Source: Prevotellaceae bacterium
GTDB taxonomy: Bacteria > Bacteroidota > Bacteroidia > Bacteroidales > UBA932
Assembly: GCA_031258195.1 (NCBI GenBank)
Contig: JAIRNF010000040.1
Location: 1-64,000, forward strand
Direction of reading: 5' to 3'
Length of the DNA stretch: 64,000 nucleotides
Positions 57,261-64,000 of the stretch are shown one piece after another. Position 1 is the first letter of the stretch, and the number at the start of each line of letters is the position of its first letter. Below the pieces are notes generated by a model, which had not been told where the DNA came from, ran no database searches, and worked only from the letters and a program-made list of their open reading frames with translations. Position numbers and translations under genes: made by a program.

Positions 57261-57367
57261 AAAGTGGATGTGTTTTAAGTATCTTATACCTCCGCATATC
57301 CGCCTAAACCCAACAACCACTTATTTTAGGTTTAACCCCCTTGATGGGATATAATTCAGCTATTTGC

Positions 57368-58876
57368 ATGTTAATATCAACCGCAAACATTATATTAATT
57401 GGTTCCATTCTCCTATTCGGGAGTATTTTAGCAAGTAAAACAGGATATAAATTTGGCGTACCCACCCTTCTTTTATTTTTAGCAGTAGGGATGATTGCCG
57501 GCGAAGACGGCTTAGGGATTCGTTTTGATAATCCTCAGGTTGCTCAGTTCATCGGTATGGTTGCTCTTATCGTTATTTTGTTCTCCGGGGGTATGGATAC
57601 CAAGTATGAAGAGATAAAGCCCATTGCCCGGCAGGGCGTTATCCTTGCCACAATAGGCGTGCTTCTAACAGCCTTAATTACAGGTGTATTTATCTACTGG
57701 TTGACAAACGAAATCTTTACAAGCGTTGTATTTTCTTTTGCCGAATCGCTACTGCTGGCATCCGTAATGTCTTCTACCGATTCGGCATCGGTATTTGCAA
57801 TTCTGCGCTCAAAAGGCTTATCGTTAAAGCAAAACATGCGTCCTCTACTTGAGCTGGAAAGTGGTAGCAACGACCCCATGGCGTATATGCTTACCATTGT
57901 TTGTATTCAGCTGGTTAAGGCAGAAATGACAAGCGTATGGCAGATTACCGGTATGTTTTTCTATCAGCTCATTGTGGGTGCCGTTGCCGGATATATTATT
58001 GCTAAAATAACCATTCGTATTATCAATAAAATAAACCTCGACAACAACTCGCTATATCCCGTGCTGTTAATGGCATTGATGTTCTTTATCTATTCTTTTA
58101 CGGATCTTATAAAAGCGAACGGATATCTTGCCGTATATATCGGCGGACTTGTTGTGGGTAACTCCCGTTTCGTTCATAAACGTACAACCAAGAATATTTT
58201 CGATGGGTTTGCATGGCTTGCCCAAATCGTAATGTTCTTAACGTTAGGGCTTCTTGTAAATCCATCGGAGCTACTGCCCATTGCAGGTATTGGGCTACTA
58301 ATTGGTGTATTTACGATTTTAGTATCGCGCCCGGCTGCTGTTTGGGTATCGCTGCTTCCGTTTACAAAAATGACCAAGAAGGCAAAGATATTTACATCGT
58401 GGGTTGGGCTGCGTGGTGCCGTACCTATTATTTTTGCAACCTATCCGCTAACGGCAGGGTTAGATCAGGCAAAACCCATCTTTAATATCGTATTCTTCAT
58501 AACCATTGTTTCGCTGTTAGTACAAGGTACTTCTATTCCTTATGTAGCAAGATTACTAGGGCTATCGGACGATTCTACCAACGATAAGCAGCTCTCTGAA
58601 TTCGATGTAGAATTTTCGGAAGAGATAAAGTCTTCTATGACCGAAATAGCCGTTACGAAGAACTTTTTAAGTAACGGCAAAAGGCTTATGGATACACCGA
58701 TGCCGGAAAATACGTTGGTTGTAATGGTTAAGCGCGAAGGACGCTACTTTGTACCAAAAGGAAATACGGAGTTGGCAGAGGGAGATATATTGCTGCTAAT
58801 TTCTGATAACGAATCGTCTTTACGCGATACCTATAAAAAGTTAGGTGTTGAGAATTACCCGTTTCAGAAAAATTAG
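57368..58876 (+). CDS. Potassium/proton antiporter (CPA1/NhaP2 type with TrkA_C domain)
   Basis: About 502 aa. Twelve or so transmembrane helices (about 5-390) include the CPA motif SSTDSASVFAIL and ELESGSNDPMAYM, with the paired acidic ion-binding residues. A cytoplasmic RCK_C/TrkA_C domain (about 430-500, GKRLMDTPMPENTLVVMVKREG) would sense nucleotides or ions. The start at MLISTANIILIGS matches family N-termini; in-frame TTG/ATG codons at 57341/57344 add nine residues and are less likely. Confidence 0.9.
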   Translation: MLISTANIILIGSILLFGSILASKTGYKFGVPTLLLFLAVGMIAGEDGLGIRFDNPQVAQFIGMVALIVILFSGGMDTKYEEIKPIARQGVILATIGVLLTALITGVFIYWLTNEIFTSVVFSFAESLLLASVMSSTDSASVFAILRSKGLSLKQNMRPLLELESGSNDPMAYMLTIVCIQLVKAEMTSVWQITGMFFYQLIVGAVAGYIIAKITIRIINKINLDNNSLYPVLLMALMFFIYSFTDLIKANGYLAVYIGGLVVGNSRFVHKRTTKNIFDGFAWLAQIVMFLTLGLLVNPSELLPIAGIGLLIGVFTILVSRPAAVWVSLLPFTKMTKKAKIFTSWVGLRGAVPIIFATYPLTAGLDQAKPIFNIVFFITIVSLLVQGTSIPYVARLLGLSDDSTNDKQLSEFDVEFSEEIKSSMTEIAVTKNFLSNGKRLMDTPMPENTLVVMVKREGRYFVPKGNTELAEGDILLLISDNESSLRDTYKKLGVENYPFQKN

Positions 58877-58937
58877 CGGTTACTAAAGCTATAATTTTGA
58901 ATTAAAGGAAAAGGCTGTCCAAAAAGTTTAACCTTTT

Positions 58938-59043
58938 CGTCATGTCAAACGAAGTGAGAACCGTTAACCGGCGAAGCCAGATATCCTCACTCAGAGTACT
59001 GCTACTATTTATTAAAGAGATTCCTCGCTCTGTTCGGAATGAC
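58938..59043. repeat. Dispersed palindromic element (degenerate copy)
   Basis: CGTCATGTCAAACGAAGTGA to TTCGGAATGACGG with a diverged centre. It lies between two convergent genes. Confidence 0.65.
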
Positions 59044-59090
59044 GGTTTACAGACTTCTAGGGAATATTTCTAACTTTTTATTCTATGTTC

Positions 59091-60026
59091 TTAGAACATT
59101 CTAACATCATGCTTATCTCTATCCCAAGTAACCGAAAGCGTTATAGAATGCGAGCCTGATAAATGCTTATAGGTATCTCCAAAGCTTTGTTGATAACGGT
59201 ATGCCAAGCTAACCTCCTTGCTGATAAATACCCCCGCCTCCGCTTTAATTGCCTTATCGTATCCGTAGCCAACGCCAACCGCAACCCGTTTCTTATAGTC
59301 TCCTCTAACCATAAACTCATAACCAAAAGACGTATTGCCCGAAAACTGGAGTAAGGCATTAGGCATAATACTTACATCGTCAGATACTTTAAAAACATAC
59401 CCTCCGGTAAGATAAAACCGCAGCTGATCGAACTTAAATGCGTTCTTTATCTTCGGTTCGCTTGCACCCTCCTCCCAATTATTTGTAAGCAGCTGCGGCA
59501 TCGATAACCCGACATAGTAGCTGTCTGTATAAAGCATAGCGCCAAAACCGGAGTTAAAGCCCCAAACCCTGAGTTCGCTTTTGCTAAACATCGGGTCGTT
59601 CGGATCGTCTATTCCGGTAACAAGATCCTCGCTCACGGTTAAGGCACTTAAGCTTAACCCCAAAGACAGGTTGAGGTCGTCGGTAAGCTTAAAGCTATGT
59701 GAATAAATTCCGCCAAACTGAATAATATCGGTAACACCATAACCTTCGTGATAAAACCATCCTCCTATTCCTCCGGAATTAGGTAAACCCGTTAAGAATT
59801 GAAGAACTTGCATTTTAGGAGCGCCGTCCATACCGACCCATTGCCAATCTGCGCTAAGAGATAACCGTCTATAGGTATTTTCAACAGAGCCTACATAAGC
59901 AGGGTTAACCATTAGCTCTCTGTTCCGATAGCTAAGAGTCCCTTGCTCATTTCCAAAATGAGGTTGCGCAAACGACACAATACTCGTGAGAAAAACTAGC
60001 CCAAGTGTATATGTATATTTTATCAT
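59091..60026 (-). CDS. PorP/SprF-family type IX secretion-associated outer membrane protein
   Basis: 311 aa. A signal peptide ends at SFAQP (about residue 20). The rest is beta-barrel: FGNEQGTLSYRNRELMVNPAYVGSVENTYRRLSLSADWQWVG and GGWFYHEGYGVTDI are diagnostic of PorP/SprF. These proteins help anchor surface adhesins or partner type IX secretion and gliding machinery. No other T9SS genes are in the window. Confidence 0.92.
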   Translation of the reverse strand: MIKYTYTLGLVFLTSIVSFAQPHFGNEQGTLSYRNRELMVNPAYVGSVENTYRRLSLSADWQWVGMDGAPKMQVLQFLTGLPNSGGIGGWFYHEGYGVTDIIQFGGIYSHSFKLTDDLNLSLGLSLSALTVSEDLVTGIDDPNDPMFSKSELRVWGFNSGFGAMLYTDSYYVGLSMPQLLTNNWEEGASEPKIKNAFKFDQLRFYLTGGYVFKVSDDVSIMPNALLQFSGNTSFGYEFMVRGDYKKRVAVGVGYGYDKAIKAEAGVFISKEVSLAYRYQQSFGDTYKHLSGSHSITLSVTWDRDKHDVRMF

Positions 60027-60335
60027 TCGTAATATTGATCATATATTTGCTAAAGATCTATTAAAGAAATGTGTAGATACTTAACTTATTTTTCATACTT
60101 CTACGTTATTAACAACAACAGATATGAAAAAAAGTTTTCTTGCTTCTCAAATATCTTATAAGATAATCTCAAAACGATATATGTTAAACAAACAAATATA
60201 CAGCTAGTTTAAATACTTAAGCAATTTTTACTTCAAATTATCTATAAATAGCATACCGCCAGAGGAATAAGCAAATACTATATAATGTTGTTATTAAACA
60301 GCGATATACCCTTCTAATACTTACTGAGTAATCGC
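60027..60335. other. Divergent AT-rich intergenic region
   Basis: About 310 bases between the divergent PorP and PepD genes. There is a perfect 14-bp palindrome TATCTTATAAGATA at 60152-60165 and no ORF. It probably holds the promoters for both genes. No RNA gene was recognised. Confidence 0.5.
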
Positions 60336-60343
60336 TATTTTTG
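60336..60343 (+). promoter_or_regulatory. Putative -7 promoter box for pepD
   Basis: TATTTTTG, 21 bases before the pepD ATG. Confidence 0.5.
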
Positions 60344-60363
60344 TAGTATAAGATTGTGAGGAA

Positions 60364-61824
60364 ATGAATATACAAGATTTAGAACCTAAAGGCGTATTTA
60401 CGTATTTCGCAGAAATATGCAAGATACCAAGACCCTCAAAAAAAGAGGAAAAAATTATTGCTTACCTACTTGACTTTGCTAAAGAGCAAGGGCTTGAGGC
60501 AAAAAAAGATGATGCCGGAAATATTCTTATTATAAAGCTGGCAACACCCGAAATGGAAAACAGAAAAACAGTCGTGCTTCAAAGCCATATGGATATGGTA
60601 TGCGAGAAGAACGATGATGTTAGCTTTAATTTTGACACAGACCCCATTCAGGCTTATGTTGATGGCGAGTGGGTAAAAGCAAAAGGAACCACTTTAGGTG
60701 CCGATTGCGGTATTGGTATGGCTGCACAGCTGGCAATACTTACCGACAATAACATTAAGCATGGACCTATAGAATGCCTTTTTACTGTTGACGAAGAAAC
60801 GGGTTTAACCGGTGCCGCGGAGCTACAGCCCGGCTTCCTAACCGGTAAAATATTGTTGAATCTCGACTCTGAAGACGAGGGCGAAATATTTATAGGTTGC
60901 GCAGGCGGTATTGATACCATCGCCTTATTTAAGCATAAAAGAGAGCCTATCCCCTCTGACTATAATGTAGCGCTAAAAATAAAGGTAAGAGGTTTAAAAG
61001 GCGGACACTCGGGAGACGATATTAATAAAGGTCTGGGCAATGCCAATAAAATACTAAACCGTTTCTTATGGCGCGCTCGTAGCAAATACGATCTTCGCTT
61101 AAGTAGCCTCGATGGTGGAAACTTAAGAAACGCTATCGCTCGCGAAGCAACCGCTATTTTTACCATCCATAAAGATGATAAAACAGAGCTTATAAAAGAC
61201 CTAGAATCATACAATAATATTATCAAAAACGAATTTAGGGTAACAGAGCCTTCGTTAAATGTGTCTATTGAAGACTGCCCAATGCCCGATTATGTAATTG
61301 ATGAAACGTGCCAGTTCGATCTATTCAACGCTTTATATGCTTGCCCTCATGGCGTACTGGCTATGAGCCAAGAAATAGAAGGGCTGGTTGAAACATCGAC
61401 CAACCTTGCATCGGTTAAGTTTGTACATAACGACCAGATTATTATAAGCACAAGCCAAAGAAGTTCGGTAAATACAGCTAAGCAAGATGTTGTAAACATG
61501 GTTAGAAGCGTTTTCAGCCTTGCTAATGCTAACGTAAAGAGCGGCGACGGCTATCCGGGTTGGACACCAAATAAGAATTCGGAAATTTTAAAAATAGCGG
61601 AAAAAGTTTACACCTCTACTTTTAATACCGCTCCGGCTGTAAAGGCTATACACGCGGGATTAGAGTGTGGTCTCTTCCTCGAAAAGTACTCCGATCTGGA
61701 TATGATTTCATTTGGACCTACGCTAAGGGGAGTACATTCTCCAGACGAGCGTCTTAACATAGAATCCACCCAAAAGTTTTGGTTATTCCTGTGTAATCTT
61801 TTAGAAGAGATACCTGTTAAATAG
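60364..61824 (+). CDS. pepD: Aminoacyl-histidine dipeptidase PepD (M20 family)
   Basis: A 486-aa cytosolic di-zinc peptidase. Zinc and catalytic residues lie in QSHMDMVCE (about 78), GADCGIGMA (about 115), DEETGLTGA (about 143) and HAGLECGLF (near the C-terminus). KGGHSGDDI marks the dimerisation/lid domain. It hydrolyses Xaa-His and other dipeptides for amino-acid use, in keeping with a peptide-fermenting lifestyle. It is a single gene with its own promoter and is followed by a broken secreted protease. Confidence 0.95.
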   Translation: MNIQDLEPKGVFTYFAEICKIPRPSKKEEKIIAYLLDFAKEQGLEAKKDDAGNILIIKLATPEMENRKTVVLQSHMDMVCEKNDDVSFNFDTDPIQAYVDGEWVKAKGTTLGADCGIGMAAQLAILTDNNIKHGPIECLFTVDEETGLTGAAELQPGFLTGKILLNLDSEDEGEIFIGCAGGIDTIALFKHKREPIPSDYNVALKIKVRGLKGGHSGDDINKGLGNANKILNRFLWRARSKYDLRLSSLDGGNLRNAIAREATAIFTIHKDDKTELIKDLESYNNIIKNEFRVTEPSLNVSIEDCPMPDYVIDETCQFDLFNALYACPHGVLAMSQEIEGLVETSTNLASVKFVHNDQIIISTSQRSSVNTAKQDVVNMVRSVFSLANANVKSGDGYPGWTPNKNSEILKIAEKVYTSTFNTAPAVKAIHAGLECGLFLEKYSDLDMISFGPTLRGVHSPDERLNIESTQKFWLFLCNLLEEIPVK

Positions 61825-61843
61825 TACATTACTAAATACATAT

Positions 61844-64000
61844 ATGGATTACATGCGTAATCTTATGCATCGTTTCACTTGTCTTTGCCGTACCAGTAAG
61901 TGGTCAGACTGCCGGTTTACACGTATATAGTGGTCAAATTCGTGTAAAAATGGAGTCTGACGATATACTCCCTCCATCACTCCACTCAGGTGTTGCAAGG
62001 CAAGCTATGCCTAGAAATACAGGAATAGAAAAATTCGACCTATTAAACGAGCAATATAGCGCATCAACCTACCTTCGCGTATTCCCTATACGAAGAAAAG
62101 CATAGGCAGTACGATTTACATTTATGGTACGATATATTTATTGATCAATATGCCGACCCTTCTGCTGTAGCTGCAGAATACGCTGCCGTAGAGGGGGTAC
62201 TGGCTGCAGAACCTATATACCGTATTGCTCAAAAAGGTATTATTGAAGATTTTGTCGCAGAGCAATCCGGCGCAGGCACCGCTCCTTTTAACGACCCTGA
62301 ATTTGTTAAACAATGGAGCTATGAAAATGATGGTTCTCTGAAAGAAGTTGTTGCAGACGTTGATATAGATATTACCGAAACCTGGAAGATTACAACCGGA
62401 AATTCCAATGTCATAGTTTGCGTAATAGATGATGGCGTTGACTTTACCCATGCAGATCTGGCAGCCAACATGTGGCGTAATCCCGATGAAATAGCCGGAA
62501 ACGGAGTTGATAACGACGAGAACGGCTTTAATTTTGTAACTAAGTATGGCGAAATCATCCCCGGTGACCATGGCGCCCTTGTTGCAGGAATTATTGCTGC
62601 GGCAAATAATAATGGTATTGGAGTATCAGGTATTGCAGGCGGTAACGGTAGTGGTAATGGAGTAAGAATTATGTCCGCTCAAACCTTCAGATGGGCATCT
62701 TCTGTAAGTGCCGGATCTGCATATGTATATGCTGCCGATAACGGAGTTGTTATTGCCCAAGGTAGTTGGAGGTATTCCGTTGCCGGTATCCAAAAATGAG
62801 GCGGATGCAGAAGCCATAAGATATTTTATTGAACAAGCCGATCGAGATCACGAAGGAAATCCCCGTCCTAACACACCTATGGTTGGTGGAATTGCAATAT
62901 TTTCGGCAGGCAATGCCGGAGATAACTCTCTATTTTATCCGGCTGCCGCCGATAACGTTATCGCTGTTGCTTCTGTTGGAGTATCAGGAAAAAAACCTGC
63001 CTACTCTAACTTTGGTGCTTGGGTCAACATTTCAGCTCATGGCGGCGACGCAATCAACGGACAACCAACTATCTATGGAACCACGACAAACAACAGCTAC
63101 GGCTATAATCATGGTACATCGTTTGCTTGCCCTCATGTATCGCGCGTTGCAGCGTTAATACTATCTAAATACGGGCATAGCGGTTATACCCCCGATTCGT
63201 TAAGGGTAAGGTTAGAAGCTACAACAACACCGCTATTCGATCTAGAGCCTAACTTTGCACAGTTTATGGGATCGGGATTGCTTAATGCTGCAAACGCATT
63301 ACAGCCTTTTGTACCTGTAACAAGTATCACCCTTCCTAGCACAATTGAGCTGAAGATAGGCGAAATATATACCCCTAAAGGATTTATACTGCCTGACAAC
63401 GCTACCGACCAACGTATAAAATGGAGTGGCGCCAACCCTGATATCGTACCTGTTGATCTGAGAGGAAGGTTAATGGGGCTTCAAAAAGGTACAACCACTA
63501 TAAAAGCCTCATCTTACGATGAAAAATACGCTACAACTTGTACCGTTATAGTGCGACCAACAGCTGTTAGCGAGCTACATTTAACTCCTGATGAGCTGAA
63601 CCTGTCTGTAGGCGAAACATATCAACTGGAAGCCGTTGTCATTCCAAATAATGCGGCAAATCCCACAATAAGCAAGAACGGTAGCAATGGCTCTATTGTC
63701 AGCGTAGATGATACGGGGTTTATTACAGCCCCAAAAGAAGGAGTAGCAACAATTACGGCAAAAAGTGTTGCTGGCGATATTACGGACAAGTGTATTGTAA
63801 CCGTTACACCTATTGTAAGCGGTATTTCTATCTCGCCTAAGAAGATAACGCTTACAATAGGAGAGCAAGAGGCTATACATGCCGAAATAACACCGAAAAA
63901 TGCTGCTCGTAGCGAAATTCTCTGGAAAAGCTCAGACCCCAACCATGTAGTGGTTGATGAAAACGGTGTTGTTACCGCAGTAAAAGCAGGGAGGTATGGC
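61844..64000 (+). pseudogene. S8 subtilisin-like serine peptidase with Ig-like repeats, three frameshifts, truncated by the window end
   Basis: Joining three frame changes (about 61867-61885, 62081-62092 and the AAAAA at 62792-62796) gives a signal peptide (VSLVFAVPVSGQ), a pro-region (KHRQYDLHLWYDIFIDQ) and a subtilase domain. The Asp is in VIDDGVDFTHADL, the His in DHGALVAGI and the Ser in GTSFACPHVS. From 63310 to the end come Big_2-type repeats with VTSITL, LNLSVGETYQL and ISISPKKITLTIGE blocks. HGTHVAG is changed to HGALVAG. It is a decayed secreted protease or a mis-sequenced one. Confidence 0.83.

Noticed and set aside
62122-62571. Long minus-strand open frames opposite the subtilase
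   Set aside because: They are antisense shadows. The plus strand carries the recognisable subtilase motifs in this range.
62829-63158. A 109-residue plus-strand frame within the subtilase
   Set aside because: It is out of frame with the catalytic serine motif and the Ig-like repeats, which read through in another frame to the window end.

Overview
ORGANISM. The window reads as a Bacteroidota chromosome, most likely an anaerobic Bacteroidales-type organism. The evidence is a PorP/SprF family protein, a PG0541-type RND operon, DUF4421 and DUF6913 proteins, almost no Shine-Dalgarno sequences, and repeated -7 promoter boxes of the form TAnnTTTG. Stops are nearly all TAA or TAG. Strict anaerobic fermentation is indicated by a complete [FeFe] hydrogenase operon (HydA, HydB, HydC and accessory proteins). 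The genus cannot be named from the sequence. LAYOUT. 1-180 is a GC-rich tract of about 70% GC, unlike everything else. 429-3481 carries recQ, a tyrosine phosphatase and a PG0541-like protein. 3544-9877 is a TetR-controlled tripartite RND efflux operon. 10118-12819 is a YfcC-type transporter with a frameshifted peptidase T-like gene. 12878-13480 is the 3' half of a broken DUF4421 gene. 13620-15721 holds three hydrogenase-accessory genes on the minus strand. 15916-34503 is a long plus-strand block: rhomboid, ABC-F, rlmB, ligA, DUF6913, TPR protein, ComA-like, AddB-like nuclease, PgpH-like, two hydrogenase/complex I-like core subunits, a metallopeptidase and an interrupted amidase. 34526-34930 is the 5' half of the same DUF4421 gene. 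35066-41460 is the rest of the hydrogenase operon. 41721-48027 holds BON/LysM proteins, an SDR, a thioesterase, cardiolipin synthase, YjbQ and a serine hydrolase. 48169-48963 is a broken TlpA-like thioredoxin. 49159-50258 is rplI-rpsR-rpsF. 50385-50695 is a striking inverted-repeat structure, followed by a second ABC-F gene with an attenuator-like leader. 52900-61824 holds SlyD, PBP1C, an isoaspartyl peptidase, a K+/H+ antiporter, PorP and PepD. 61844-64000 is a frameshifted subtilase with Ig-like repeats that runs off the end. MAIN DISCOVERY. The segment 13481-34930 (21,450 bp) appears to be inverted relative to its ancestor. Flipping it on paper does four things at once. It rejoins the two DUF4421 halves in frame. 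It rejoins the two halves of a dispersed palindromic element so that they align end to end with the intact copy at 55990-56121. It places DRTGG-ATPase-FeS protein directly upstream of DRTGG-PHP-ATPase-ferredoxin-HydB-HydA-HydC as one operon. It makes all genes left of the junction minus-strand and all genes right of it plus-strand. OTHER THEMES. At least five genes are disrupted (DUF4421, peptidase T-like, amidase, TlpA-like, subtilase). Four of these are exported proteins, so either envelope functions are decaying or the assembly contains indel errors. A family of 65-130 bp palindromic intergenic elements recurs about ten times. The HycE/HyfI-like pair lacks every recognisable NiFe and proximal-cluster cysteine ligand, and no membrane subunits lie nearby.
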